Assembly (NCBI RefSeq): GCF_001654495.1
Contig: NZ_CP015849.1
Location: 5,993,001-6,057,000, forward strand
Direction of reading: 5' to 3'
DNA from: Streptomyces sp. SAT1
GTDB lineage: Bacteria; Actinomycetota; Actinomycetes; Streptomycetales; Streptomycetaceae
Length of the DNA stretch: 64,000 nucleotides
The notes below the pieces were generated by a model, which had not been told where the DNA came from, did not search any database, and worked only from the letters and a program-made list of their open reading frames with translations. Below, piece after piece: positions 32,837 to 42,320 of this stretch; within the stretch, counting starts at the first letter, position 1; the number at the start of each line of letters is the position of its first letter. A program made the position numbers and the translations under genes.

Positions 32837-33637
32837 TCAGGAGCCGAGCTGCGCCGTGACCAGGTCCGAGAACGTGGCCAGCCGGGTGTAGACACCCGGC
32901 CGGCCCGCCTGGGCGCAGCCGTCGCCCCATGAAGTGATCCCTGCCAGGACGCCCCCGACTAGCAGGGGACCGCCGCTGTCGCCCTGGCAGGTGTCTGTGC
33001 CGCCGGAGTCGTACCCGGCGCAAACCATGTCGCTCGCGACGAAGTCGGAGCCGTAGGCGTCCGCGCACCCGGTGTCGGACATCACCGGGACGGTCGCCGT
33101 CCGCAACTGCTCGGAGGCACCGCCGCCTTCGGCGGTCGTGCCCCAGCCCAGCACCCGTCCGGTGCTGCCGGCCGCGTACACCGAGGTGTCCGCGGCGGAG
33201 ACGTACGGCGCCGGGGTGTACGGCATCGCCGCCGCCAGCGTCAGCACGGCCACGTCGGAACCGCTCGCGGCGTCCGTGAAGTCCGGGTCGACCCAGATGC
33301 CGCTGACCTTGCCGACCCTGCCGTCGCTGCCGTGCAGGTTCGTGCGGCCCCCGACCACCCGCACCCCGCCCGCGCTCTCCCCGGCCACGCAGTGCGCCGC
33401 GGTGACCACCTTCCTGGCCGCCACCAGCGTGCCTCCGCAGAACTGCTTGCCGGCCGCGTCCGTGACCTGCATGACGAAGGGGTACGCCGAGGTCGTGGTC
33501 GGTGTGCCGCCGACGACGGACTCCGGTACGGCGGCGGCCGCTCCGGGCGCGGTGAGCAGCGCGGTGGCGACGCCGGCCGACAGCGCGGCGGCGGTGCGTC
33601 CCAGTCGCCTGGGTCGGGCGCGGGTGAGGCCGAACAT
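32837..33637 (-). CDS. Secreted trypsin-like serine protease (S1 family)
   Basis: A 266-residue preproprotein. A long arginine-rich Sec/Tat-like signal (MFGLTRARPRRLGRTAAALS...) ends around AAAA, and the mature enzyme begins VVGGTPTTTSAYPF. The catalytic triad is visible as TAAHC, SDVAVL and GDSGGP; the Asp six residues before the Ser motif (GGTDTCQGDSGG) fits trypsin specificity. Disulfide cysteines are conserved. ATG at 33637 follows GAGGAG. It is a secreted nutritional or developmental protease of the usual Streptomyces type. Confidence 0.9.
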   Translation of the reverse strand: MFGLTRARPRRLGRTAAALSAGVATALLTAPGAAAAVPESVVGGTPTTTSAYPFVMQVTDAAGKQFCGGTLVAARKVVTAAHCVAGESAGGVRVVGGRTNLHGSDGRVGKVSGIWVDPDFTDAASGSDVAVLTLAAAMPYTPAPYVSAADTSVYAAGSTGRVLGWGTTAEGGGASEQLRTATVPVMSDTGCADAYGSDFVASDMVCAGYDSGGTDTCQGDSGGPLLVGGVLAGITSWGDGCAQAGRPGVYTRLATFSDLVTAQLGS

Positions 33638-33947
33638 GCGTCTCCTCGTGGGCTGGCCGGTGGGGGGTCGCACAGGTGCGGGGGACCGAGCGGGCCGAGG
33701 GACCCGGTCCGGACTCCCGCGGGTCCGGGCGAGCGGCACGTCCTTCACGCTAGGGCCCGTCCCGCCCGGCCCCAATGAGGGAACCCCCTAGCCCGCCCGC
33801 ACAGGGAAAACCCTCGATGTCCCCGCCCCGCGGGCCGGCCCGGCGCGGACGCCCGCGCGCGCCGGGGGCGTCCGGGCGGTCCGCCCCGCACTGGTGACTG
33901 CGGTCACCCGCACTGTGTTCCACCCGGTCAGTCAACCCGGGCGGCGC
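33638..33947. other. 310-bp gap between the protease and the LAL regulator; promoter region
   Basis: No gene is seen. On the minus strand a promoter-like segment before the protease reads TTCCCTCATTGGGG and, about 20 bp on, CTAGCGTG. A 6-bp inverted repeat GGTGAC-TGCG-GTCACC stands at 33893-33908, about 40 bp downstream of the LAL gene. Confidence 0.4.
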
Positions 33948-36785
33948 TCACTTCGCGCGCCGGCCTGCCGCCAAACGGACGATGTCGACGCGCGAACGGA
34001 TGCCGAGCTTGCGGTAGACCCGGGTCAGCGTCGCCTCCACCGTCTTGACGCTGATGAACAGCCGCCCGGCGATCTCCCGGTTGGTCGCGCCCTCCATGAC
34101 GAGGGAGGCGACCTGACGCTCCATCGAGGCCAGCCCGTCCAGCACCGGCGGCACCGCCTCGGGCTCCGGCCGGGCCGGGCGGGCGGAGGCGGCGGCGTCC
34201 ACCCGGCGCAGCCACGGCCGGGCGCGGCAGCGCCGGAACAGGCGCGCCGCCTCGTCGTACGCGGCGGGGCCCGGGGCCGCGGCGTCCGGTGCGCGGGCGG
34301 CGCCGGGAGCGCGCGGGACGGTGTGCAGCCCGGCGAGCGCGAAGGCGGCCCGCGCCTCCTCCAGGCCGTTGCCCAGCTTGGCCAGCCGGTCCTGCGCGGA
34401 CGTCAGCCGGGCCACGGCCGCCTCGCTCTCGCCGTGGGCCGCGCGGACCAGCGCCTCCGCCCGGTCCAGGACGGCGAGCACGCTCTCGCGGCCCAGCCGC
34501 AGCGCGTGGGCGCGGGCCGTGTCGATGACCTGCTGGGCCTCCTCCGGCTCGCCGGCGAGCACCAGCGCCTCCGCCAGGTCGCCGTGCCAGCGGCCCCTTG
34601 CCGGGTCGGTGATGCCGAGGCCCTGCTCCAGCTCCCGCACCCGGCGCAGCGTCGCCGCGCACGCCCGCGCGTCGCCCGCGACGAACTGGGCGTAACCGAG
34701 GGCCGCCAGCGCGCGCGAGAGGTACATCTGGTCGCCGTCCTCCTCGGCGAGCCTGACCGCGTCCCGGGCCAGGCCCAGCGCCCGTTCGGTGTCCCCGCCG
34801 GACGCCTCGGCGAAGCAGGCCAGCATGGCGGAGGCGCCCTCGCCGATCCCGGTGTCCCGGGCCAGCCGCAGGCTCTCGCGGGCCAGGTCCAGGGCGCGCC
34901 CGCAGTGCCCGGCGCGCAGTTCGGTCTCGGCGAGCAGCCGCAGGTAGTGCACCTCGCTCTCCACCATGCCGCGCCGCCGCACCTCGCCGAGCAGCGCGGT
35001 GATGGTGGCCCGCGCCTCGGTGAGCCGGTCGCTCATCAGCAGCCAGCGGTAGCGGGCGGAGCCGACGCCGTTGTGGTGGCAGGCCACATAGGGGTCCTGG
35101 GGCTCCTGGGTGGCGCGGGCGATGGTCTCCGCGGCGTCGGGATGGCCCATCAGGGTCTCGGTGGACGCCTGGAAGGCCAGCGCCATCAGTTCCGTGCGCC
35201 GGTCCCGGCCGCGCGCGGCCAGTTCGGCCGCGTGCGCGGCCTCCTGGCGGGCCTCGGCGAAGTCGCCCTCGACGACCAGGGCCCGCCAGGCGAGCTGGTA
35301 GTGGACCTGGGCGAGCAGCCCGGGGTCGTCGCCGGCGTCGGCGAGCGCCTGCGGGAAGACCGCGTCCACGTCCCCGAGGGCCTGCCCGGCGGCCTCGACC
35401 ACCACCATCCACGCCCGCACCCGCTGGGCGGGCACGGCGGCCCGGGTCAGCACCTCCCGGGCGATGTCCCGGGCGAGGTCCACCTCGCCGGCCGTGATGG
35501 CGTCCTCGGCGGCCCCCAACCGCCGTTCGTCGGGGCCAGGTTCACCGTCGGCCGGGGTGTGCCGGGCGGCGAGCAGCCCGAGCGAGGCGGCCACCGAGGG
35601 GGCGCCGCGGTCGCGGGCCAGCGCGGCGGCCTCGGCCAGCCGGGCGGCCACGTCCGGGTCGGTGCCGGTGGTGGCCAGGGCCAGATGGCGGGCGCGTTCG
35701 ATCGGGTCGGAGGCCGCGGTGGACAGCGCCGCGTGCACGGCCCGCCGCTCCTGCGCGGGCGCCTCGGCGTACAGCGCGGCGGAGATCAGCGGATGCGCGA
35801 ACCGTACGGCGGGGCCCTCCGGTTCGGTGGCCAGCAGCCCGAGCCCGGCGGCCTGGGCGCACTCGGCCTCGGCGTTCTCCCGGCCGGCCGCGTGCAGCAG
35901 CGCCGGGGTGGGCCGGGCGCCGGCGCTGGCCACCAGGAGGGTGCGGCGGGCCTCCTCGGACAGCATCTCCAGCCGGCTGAGCACCAGGGCGCGCAGCGAG
36001 GTCGGCACCGGCAGCGGCTCGCCGGGCCGGGGTGAGGCCGGGCTCTCGGCGAGCGCCCGGCCCAGCTCCAGCGCGAACAGCGGGTTGCCGCCGCTCGTGC
36101 GGTGGATCTCACGGACGGTGGAGCGGGGCAGTCCGGTGTAGCCGCGGTGGTCGAGCAGCGCGGAGACCTGGGCGCGGGAGAGCGGGCCCAGCCGCACGGA
36201 GAGCGTGTCGGGCGGGCAGGCGCGCAGCTGGCGGGCGTAGTCCTGGTCCTCGGTGCGCACCGCGCACAGCATGCGTACGGGGGTGCCGCCCAGCCGGCGG
36301 GCGGCGAACCCGAGAAGTTCCGCGCTGGCCGGATCCAGCCACTGGAGGTCGTCGGCGACGATCAGGACCGGGCCGCGCGCGGCGAGCGCGCGCAGGGTGG
36401 AGAGCACGGCCAGGCGCAGCGCGAGCCCGTCGCGCTGGAGGGTGGACTCGCCGCGTCCGGTGAGCGCCGACTCCAGTGCGGTGCGCTGGGCCGCGGGCAG
36501 TTCCCCGGCCACCTCCGGAAGGACCAGACCAAAGAGATCGGCCAGGGCCAGGAACGGCAGATGGGATTCGGACTCGGTGGCGGAGCAGCGCAGAACGGTG
36601 CGGGCCGCGGCGGAGTATTCCGCCGCCAATGCCCGCAGCACCGTCGACTTTCCTATTCCGGCCGGTCCGTGCAGCAGCACACTCCCGCCGCGTCCGAGCT
36701 GCTCACGGGCGGCGGCGGACGGTTCGGCCCGGCCGATGACCAGGTCGGAGCGGCAGCCCGCAGGGTCCTTGGAGTCCCGTCGCAC
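33948..36785 (-). CDS. Large ATP-binding LuxR-family (LAL) transcriptional regulator
   Basis: About 945 residues. The N-terminal AAA-type ATPase has Walker A GPAGIGKST (about 41-49) and Walker B LIVADDLQWLD. A long central helical/TPR-like region follows, and the C-terminal LuxR helix-turn-helix reads MERQVASLVMEGATNREIAG then RLFISVKTVEATLTRVYRKL. LAL (MalT-like) regulators use ATP and a ligand to activate target operons. GTG at 36785 has GGGGAG eight bases upstream; GTG at 36791 is too close to it. The target is unknown, although the trypsin gene lies downstream on the same strand. Confidence 0.88.
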   Translation of the reverse strand: MRRDSKDPAGCRSDLVIGRAEPSAAAREQLGRGGSVLLHGPAGIGKSTVLRALAAEYSAAARTVLRCSATESESHLPFLALADLFGLVLPEVAGELPAAQRTALESALTGRGESTLQRDGLALRLAVLSTLRALAARGPVLIVADDLQWLDPASAELLGFAARRLGGTPVRMLCAVRTEDQDYARQLRACPPDTLSVRLGPLSRAQVSALLDHRGYTGLPRSTVREIHRTSGGNPLFALELGRALAESPASPRPGEPLPVPTSLRALVLSRLEMLSEEARRTLLVASAGARPTPALLHAAGRENAEAECAQAAGLGLLATEPEGPAVRFAHPLISAALYAEAPAQERRAVHAALSTAASDPIERARHLALATTGTDPDVAARLAEAAALARDRGAPSVAASLGLLAARHTPADGEPGPDERRLGAAEDAITAGEVDLARDIAREVLTRAAVPAQRVRAWMVVVEAAGQALGDVDAVFPQALADAGDDPGLLAQVHYQLAWRALVVEGDFAEARQEAAHAAELAARGRDRRTELMALAFQASTETLMGHPDAAETIARATQEPQDPYVACHHNGVGSARYRWLLMSDRLTEARATITALLGEVRRRGMVESEVHYLRLLAETELRAGHCGRALDLARESLRLARDTGIGEGASAMLACFAEASGGDTERALGLARDAVRLAEEDGDQMYLSRALAALGYAQFVAGDARACAATLRRVRELEQGLGITDPARGRWHGDLAEALVLAGEPEEAQQVIDTARAHALRLGRESVLAVLDRAEALVRAAHGESEAAVARLTSAQDRLAKLGNGLEEARAAFALAGLHTVPRAPGAARAPDAAAPGPAAYDEAARLFRRCRARPWLRRVDAAASARPARPEPEAVPPVLDGLASMERQVASLVMEGATNREIAGRLFISVKTVEATLTRVYRKLGIRSRVDIVRLAAGRRAK

Positions 36786-36990
36786 GGTCACCGCTCCCCT
36801 CGTGTCGTGTCCGGGCCAAATTCTAGGCATCGAGCCGGTGAATTCCGGACTGCCGGGGTGGTGAGGGAAATAACAGCGGCGGTGGCACGGCGTAATTCGG
36901 GGCCGTGCCGATGGAATACGCTTGCCCTCCGCACGGTCCCTCGACCGTACCGCGACCATCTGACCGACGGTACTCCCGGTGCCGCGCATT

Positions 36991-37048
36991 TCCGCCCGCC
37001 GCGGCGCTCGCGGGCCACCGCTCTCCGCCCGCCGCGGCGCCCGCGGGC
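36991..37048. repeat. 25-bp direct repeat downstream of the GAF-LuxR gene
   Basis: TCCGCCCGCCGCGGCG plus nine more bases occurs at 36991-37015 and again at 37024-37048, with one mismatch in 25 and an 8-bp spacer. Each copy contains the self-complementary word CCGCCGCGGCG. The second copy touches the stop codon of the gene at 37048, so the array may act in termination. Confidence 0.6.
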
Positions 37049-37893
37049 TACGGCAGCACCCCCGCCCGGCGGGCCGCGGCGACCGCCTCGCCACGGGTGT
37101 GCGCGCCCAGTTTGCGCATGGCCGAGCGGAGATAGCCCTTCACCGTCTCGGCGCCCAGGCCCAGCCGGGCGGCGGCGCCGGCGTTGGTCGCGCCGGCGGC
37201 CACGCAGGCGAGCACGTCGACCTCCCGGGGCGCCAGCCGCACCCCGGACTCCGGCTCCTCCGCCACGGTCAGCAGCCCGCACGCCGCCAGCAGTTCGGCG
37301 CGCAGGGCGGGGTCGCCGATCCGCGGGGCCAGGGCGCGCAGCGCCGCGTGCGCCTCGCGGACCTGCTCCCAGACGGCCCCGCTCTCCCCGGTCCCGGTCC
37401 CGGCCCCCGGCTCCGGCGCGGCGGCGGCCAGCAGGCCCTGCGCCTCCTCGCGCACCACCAGCGCCTGTTCCACGTCCCGGGCCGCCGCCACCGCCGCGCT
37501 CAGCGTGCGGTCGCCCAGCGGATGGGCCGTGCGCAGGGCGCCGTACAGCACGCCCCGCACCCGGCGCCGCACCACCACCGGCACCGCCAGGATCGACCGC
37601 AGGCCCTCGGCGGCCACCGGCCCGTCGTACTCGTGGCTGATCTGCCGGGACAGCGAGTAGTCCGTCACCGCGCACGGGCGGGCCAGCGCCACCGCCCGCC
37701 CGCCGAGACCGTTGCCCGAGACCACCGCGAGCGCGCTGAGCGCGAGCGTCGAGGTCCCCGTCAGCTCGCTGATGCGCACCCGTGGCCGGCCCGGCTCGAC
37801 CAGGCCGCCGAAGGCGACCGGAAGGCCCGTCGCATGCCGCAGCCGTACCAGCGCACCCCGGATCTCCGCCGCCCCGGACCCGTCCGCCGTCAC
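37048..37893 (-). CDS. GAF-domain LuxR-family transcriptional regulator
   Basis: A 281-residue regulator: an N-terminal GAF-like sensor (about residues 15-150, with SALAVVSGNGLGGRAVALAR and LRSILAVPVVVRRRVRGVLYG) and a C-terminal LuxR-type helix-turn-helix (about 218-275, LAPREVDVLACVAAGATNAG and VKGYLRSAMRKLG). It is divergent from two acyl-CoA ligase genes with a perfect palindrome in the 134-bp gap. Regulators of this architecture commonly control aromatic or fatty acid degradation next to AMP-forming ligases; control of those ligases is inferred. Confidence 0.83.
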   Translation of the reverse strand: MTADGSGAAEIRGALVRLRHATGLPVAFGGLVEPGRPRVRISELTGTSTLALSALAVVSGNGLGGRAVALARPCAVTDYSLSRQISHEYDGPVAAEGLRSILAVPVVVRRRVRGVLYGALRTAHPLGDRTLSAAVAAARDVEQALVVREEAQGLLAAAAPEPGAGTGTGESGAVWEQVREAHAALRALAPRIGDPALRAELLAACGLLTVAEEPESGVRLAPREVDVLACVAAGATNAGAAARLGLGAETVKGYLRSAMRKLGAHTRGEAVAAARRAGVLP

Positions 37894-37929
37894 CCGCTCG
37901 CCCCTTCGTCACGGTCCCGCGCCCACCAC

Positions 37930-37945
37930 ACCCCCGTTCGGGGGT
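37930..37945. promoter_or_regulatory. Palindromic operator between the GAF-LuxR and ligase genes
   Basis: ACCCCC-GTTC-GGGGGT is a perfect 6-bp inverted repeat 37 bp upstream of the regulator and 83 bp upstream of the ligase gene. It is a plausible binding site for the GAF-LuxR protein. It is too short to be a strong terminator and has no gene end beside it. Confidence 0.5.
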
Positions 37946-38027
37946 AGTGAGACCTGCATCACGGATTACACGATGGAGCCGAGCCGCACGGCAATGGTCC
38001 GGATGCTGGACCGCACATGGAGGACAG

Positions 38028-39701
38028 ATGACGACGGCGACGGAGACCTTCCGCGGGGCACGGGACTTCCTGCTGGCGCACCGTGAGGACTACACCACGG
38101 CCTGCGCCGGCTTCGAGTGGCCCCGGCCCCAGCAGTTCAACTGGGCGCTGGACTGGTTCGACGTCATCGCCGAGGGCAACGACCGCACCGCCCTGCACAT
38201 CGCCGAGGAGGACGGCACCGAGGTCCGGCTCTCCTTCGCCGAGCTGTCCGAGCGCTCCGACCGGGTCGCGAACCGGCTGCGCGCGCGGGGCGTGGGCGCC
38301 GAGGACCGGATCCTGGTGATGCTGGGCAACCAGGCCGAGCTGTGGGAGACCGCGCTCGCCGCGATGAAGCTGCGCGCGGTCGTCATCCCGGCCACCCCGC
38401 TGCTCGGCCCCGCCGACCTGCGCGACCGCGTCGAGCGCGGCCGGGTCCGGCATGTGATCGCGCGCGCCGAGGACACCGCCAAGTTCGCCGAGGTGCCCGG
38501 CGCCTACACCCGGATCGCGGTCGGCGGGCTGCCCGAGGAGGGCTGGGAGCCGTACGAGGACGCGTACGCGTCACCGGCCGGGTTCCTGCCGGACGGCCCG
38601 ACCCTCGCCGACGACCCGCTGATGCTCTACTTCACCTCGGGCACCACCGCCCGCCCCAAGCTGGTCGAGCACACCCACACCTCGTACCCGATCGGGCATC
38701 TGGCGACCATGTACTGGATCGGCCTGAAACCCGGCGACGTGCATCTGAACATCTCCTCGCCCGGCTGGGCCAAGCACGCCTGGTCCAACCTGTTCGCGCC
38801 GTGGAACGCCGAGGCGACCGTCTTCATCCACAACTACACGCGCTTCGACGCGGGCCGGCTGATGTCCGAGATGGACCGCGTCGGCGTCACCACCTTCTGC
38901 GCCCCGCCGACCGTGTGGCGCATGCTGATCCAGGCCGACCTGGGCCGTCTCGCCACCCCGCCGCGCGAGGTCGCCGCGGCCGGCGAACCGCTCAACCCGG
39001 AGGTCATCGAGCAGGTCAGGCGGGCCTGGGGCGTCACCGTCCGGGACGGGTTCGGGCAGACCGAGACGGCCGTGCAGGTCTCCAACAGCCCCGGCCAGGT
39101 GCTGAAGACGGGTTCCATGGGGCGGCCCAGCCCCGGTTTCCGCGTCGAACTGCTCGACCCGGTCTCCGGGGCGCCCGGCGCCGCCGAGGGCGAGATCGCG
39201 CTCGACCTGTCCGCCCGCCCGGTCGGCCTGATGGCCGGCTACCACGGCGACGCCGACCTCACCGCCGCGTCCATGGCCGGCGGCTACTACCGCACCGGGG
39301 ACGTGGCCTCCCGCGACGCGGACGGCTATCTGACCTACATCGGCCGCTCCGACGACGTCTTCAAGGCGTCCGACTACAAGATCAGCCCGTTCGAGCTGGA
39401 GAGCGCCCTGCTGGAGCACGAGGCGGTGGCGGAGGCGGCCGTGGTGCCCGCCCCCGACGAGGTGCGCCTGGCCGTGCCCAAGGCGTACGTGGTGCTGGCC
39501 GAGGGCTGGGAGCCGGGCCCGGACACCGCCAGGGTGCTCTTCGAGCACTCCCGCAAGGTCCTCGCCCCCTACAAGCGGCTGCGCCGCCTGGAGTTCGGGG
39601 ACCTGCCCAAGACGGTCTCCGGCAAGATCCGCCGGATCGAACTGCGCGAGGCCACGGCCCAGGGCTCCGACCACGAGTACCGCGAGGAGGACTTCCGGTG
39701 A
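38028..39701 (+). CDS. AMP-forming acyl-CoA synthetase, medium-chain (ACSM)-like
   Basis: A 557-residue ANL-superfamily ligase. It has the P-loop YFTSGTTARPKLVEHTH (near residue 205), DGFGQTETAVQ (motif A5), YYRTGDVASRDADGYLTYIGR (A7/A8 with hinge) and the C-terminal catalytic Lys in KTVSGKIRRIEL. The overall pattern is closest to medium-chain acyl-CoA or acetoacetate-type synthetases. GGAGG precedes ATG at 38028. It is coupled to the next ligase by GTGA. Confidence 0.88.
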   Translation: MTTATETFRGARDFLLAHREDYTTACAGFEWPRPQQFNWALDWFDVIAEGNDRTALHIAEEDGTEVRLSFAELSERSDRVANRLRARGVGAEDRILVMLGNQAELWETALAAMKLRAVVIPATPLLGPADLRDRVERGRVRHVIARAEDTAKFAEVPGAYTRIAVGGLPEEGWEPYEDAYASPAGFLPDGPTLADDPLMLYFTSGTTARPKLVEHTHTSYPIGHLATMYWIGLKPGDVHLNISSPGWAKHAWSNLFAPWNAEATVFIHNYTRFDAGRLMSEMDRVGVTTFCAPPTVWRMLIQADLGRLATPPREVAAAGEPLNPEVIEQVRRAWGVTVRDGFGQTETAVQVSNSPGQVLKTGSMGRPSPGFRVELLDPVSGAPGAAEGEIALDLSARPVGLMAGYHGDADLTAASMAGGYYRTGDVASRDADGYLTYIGRSDDVFKASDYKISPFELESALLEHEAVAEAAVVPAPDEVRLAVPKAYVVLAEGWEPGPDTARVLFEHSRKVLAPYKRLRRLEFGDLPKTVSGKIRRIELREATAQGSDHEYREEDFR

Positions 39702-41371
39702 CTTCCGCACTGTCGTACAGCCACGGGACCGGCGGCACGGCCCTGCTCGGCGACACCATCGGCGAGAACCTGGACCGGGCCGTCGCCGCCTGGCCCGAGC
39801 GGGAGGCCCTGGTCGACGTCCCCTCCGGGCGGCGCTGGACCTACGCCGAGTTCGCCGCCGACGTCGACCGGCTGGCGCTCGCGCTGCTGGCCACCGGTGT
39901 CGCCAAGGGCGACCGGGTGGGCATCTGGGCCGTCAACTGCGCCGAGTGGATGCTCGTCCAGTACGCCACCGCCCGGATCGGCGCCGTCATGGTCAACATC
40001 AACCCGGCCTACCGCACCCACGAGGTCGAGTACGTCCTGAAGCAGGCGGGCGTCTCCCTGCTCTTCGCCTCGCTGCGGTACAAGAGCAGCGACTACCGGG
40101 CGATGGTCGAGGAAGTGCGCGGCTCCTGCCCCCGGCTGACCCGTACCGTCTACATCGGCGACCCGTCCTGGGACGAGCTGATCGCCCGCGGCACAACCGA
40201 GCACGCGGACGAACTCGACGAGCGCGCGGCCGAGTTGTCCTGCGACGACCCCATCAACATCCAGTACACCTCGGGCACCACCGGCTTCCCCAAGGGCGCC
40301 ACCCTCTCCCACCACAACATCCTCAACAACGGCTACTTCGTGGGGGAGCTGGTCAACTACAGCGAGCGGGACCGGATCTGCGTCCCGGTGCCCTTCTACC
40401 ACTGCTTCGGCATGGTGATGGGCAACCTGGCGGCCACCTCGCACGGCGCGTGCATCGTCGTCCCCGCCCCGTCCTTCGACGCGGAGGCCACCCTGGAGGC
40501 GGTCCAGCGCGAGCGCTGCACCTCGCTCTACGGCGTCCCGACCATGTTCATCGCCGAGCTGAACCTCCCCGGCTTCGCCTCCTTCGACCTGTCCACCCTG
40601 CGCACCGGCATCATGGCGGGCTCCCCCTGCCCGGTGGAGGTGATGAAGCGGGTGGTCGCCGAGATGCACATGGCCGAGGTGTCCATCTGCTACGGCATGA
40701 CCGAGACCTCCCCGGTGTCCCTGCAGACCCGCGCCGACGACGACCTCGAACACCGCACCGCCACCGTCGGCCGGGTGCTGCCGCACCTGGAGGTCAAGGT
40801 CGTCGACCCGTCCGGGGCCACCGTGCCGCGCGGCACGGCCGGCGAGCTGTGCACCCGCGGCTACAGCGTGATGCTCGGCTACTGGGAGGACCCGGTGCGC
40901 ACCGACGAGGTCGTCGACCCCGGCCGCTGGATGCACACCGGCGACCTCGCCGTGATGCGCGAGGACGGCTATGTGGAGATCGTCGGCCGCATCAAGGACA
41001 TGATCATCCGCGGCGGCGAGAACATCTACCCGCGCGAGATCGAGGAGTTCCTGTACGGCCACCCGAAGATCCGCGACGTCCAGGTCGTCGGCGTACCGCA
41101 CGAGGAGTACGGCGAGGAGGTCCTGGCCTGTGTGATCCCGCTCGACGCGGCCGACCCGCCGACCCTGGAGGAGGTGCGGTCCTTCTGCCGGGGCCGGCTC
41201 GCGCACTACAAGGTGCCCAGCCGGCTGAGCGTCCTGGAGTCCTTCCCGATGACGGTGTCCGGCAAGGTGCGCAAGGTCGAACTGCGCGCCGACCACGGCG
41301 GTGCCGCCACCACCGCCGCGGCCGGCGCCGTCATCGCGGCAGCACCGCCGGAGAACTCGCGTCTCGGATGA
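39698..41371 (+). CDS. Fatty acyl-CoA ligase (FadD-like AMP-binding enzyme)
   Basis: Also 557 residues, but only distantly similar to its neighbour. Motifs are QYTSGTTGFPKGATLSHHN, CYGMTETSPVS, WMHTGDLAVMREDGYVEIVG, RGGENIYPREIEEFLY and MTVSGKVRKVELR with the catalytic Lys. This pattern is that of medium/long-chain fatty acyl-CoA ligases feeding beta-oxidation. GTG at 39698 overlaps the upstream stop. Its last 41 bp overlap the 3' end of the convergent TolB-like gene, leaving no room for a terminator. Confidence 0.88.
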   Translation: MTSALSYSHGTGGTALLGDTIGENLDRAVAAWPEREALVDVPSGRRWTYAEFAADVDRLALALLATGVAKGDRVGIWAVNCAEWMLVQYATARIGAVMVNINPAYRTHEVEYVLKQAGVSLLFASLRYKSSDYRAMVEEVRGSCPRLTRTVYIGDPSWDELIARGTTEHADELDERAAELSCDDPINIQYTSGTTGFPKGATLSHHNILNNGYFVGELVNYSERDRICVPVPFYHCFGMVMGNLAATSHGACIVVPAPSFDAEATLEAVQRERCTSLYGVPTMFIAELNLPGFASFDLSTLRTGIMAGSPCPVEVMKRVVAEMHMAEVSICYGMTETSPVSLQTRADDDLEHRTATVGRVLPHLEVKVVDPSGATVPRGTAGELCTRGYSVMLGYWEDPVRTDEVVDPGRWMHTGDLAVMREDGYVEIVGRIKDMIIRGGENIYPREIEEFLYGHPKIRDVQVVGVPHEEYGEEVLACVIPLDAADPPTLEEVRSFCRGRLAHYKVPSRLSVLESFPMTVSGKVRKVELRADHGGAATTAAAGAVIAAAPPENSRLG

Positions 41372-42320
41372 GCAGCCGCGGCGCCCCGCTCCCGTCGGCC
41401 GGGACGGACCACACGTCCCAGCCGCCGCCGTGGCGGGGCAGCCCGTACATCACGGTGTGCCCGTCCAGCCAGGCCGCCTGGTCGTCCACGCTGCGCGCCT
41501 CGGCCAGCGGTGTCTCCCGCATGGTCGCCAGGTCCAGCGAGTACAGCCGCCACGGCCGCCCGCTGCCCGCGCTGACCCGCTTCTTGAACACCAGACGCGT
41601 CCCGTCCGGCGACAGCGACGGGCACTCGGCGTTCTGCCGCAGGGTGCGCGCCGTCCACGCGCGGTAGTCGCCGCGGACCAGATAGGTGCGGCCCGCGGTG
41701 CGCACCGTGGCGTAGAAGGTGTTGTCGTCGGACGCGAACGTCACGCCCCAGTAGTTGACGTCGGCGGCCTCGTAGGGACGGCCGTCCAGGGTGAGCGGGA
41801 TCCGCTCGATGTTCCCGGTCAGCCTGCCGGTCCGGGTGTCCAGGATGCCGGTGCGGGTGGAGAAGTCGTCGCGCAGATAGGAGTCACCGCGCACGAACAT
41901 CGTCCACGACAGCATCCGGCCGTCCCCGGAGACCCGGGCCCGGTTGGGGAAGCCCTCGGTGCGCACCCGGCGGACTCGGTTCAGCTCGCGGTCCAGCACC
42001 GTGACATAGGTGCCCGGCACCGGGCCGGTGCGCTGGAGGCACACCCCGGTGCCCCGGGCCGCGTAGACCCGGTCGCAGCGGGTGCCGCCGACCGTGCGGG
42101 CGGCACCGGGCCGGTCCAGCGGTACGGTCGCCACCTTGCCGAACCCGGACCCCGGGGCGGTGTCGCGGAACAGGATCCGCCCCCGCGCGTCCAGCCGGAC
42201 GGTCCCGCTCCCGGTGTCCGCCTTCGTACCGCCGCGTACGTGCCACACATATCCGGTGCTGGCGCCCACCACCAGCAGGACGGCCGCGACGACCGTCAAC
42301 AGCCTTGCCCTGCCGCTCAC
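41331..42320 (-). CDS. TolB-like beta-propeller protein, membrane-anchored
   Basis: A 329-residue protein with one N-terminal transmembrane segment (LLTVVAAVLLVVGASTGYVW) and an extracellular WD/TolB-like propeller. Repeated blades are recognisable from SPDGTRLVFKKR, YSLDLATMRETPLA and WDVWSVPADGSGAPRLLI. No enzymatic motif is seen; it is probably a surface binding or sensory protein. GTG at 42320 overlaps the stop of the MFS gene upstream, so the two are translated together and likely act together. Confidence 0.75.
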   Translation of the reverse strand: MSGRARLLTVVAAVLLVVGASTGYVWHVRGGTKADTGSGTVRLDARGRILFRDTAPGSGFGKVATVPLDRPGAARTVGGTRCDRVYAARGTGVCLQRTGPVPGTYVTVLDRELNRVRRVRTEGFPNRARVSGDGRMLSWTMFVRGDSYLRDDFSTRTGILDTRTGRLTGNIERIPLTLDGRPYEAADVNYWGVTFASDDNTFYATVRTAGRTYLVRGDYRAWTARTLRQNAECPSLSPDGTRLVFKKRVSAGSGRPWRLYSLDLATMRETPLAEARSVDDQAAWLDGHTVMYGLPRHGGGWDVWSVPADGSGAPRLLIRDASSPAVLPR

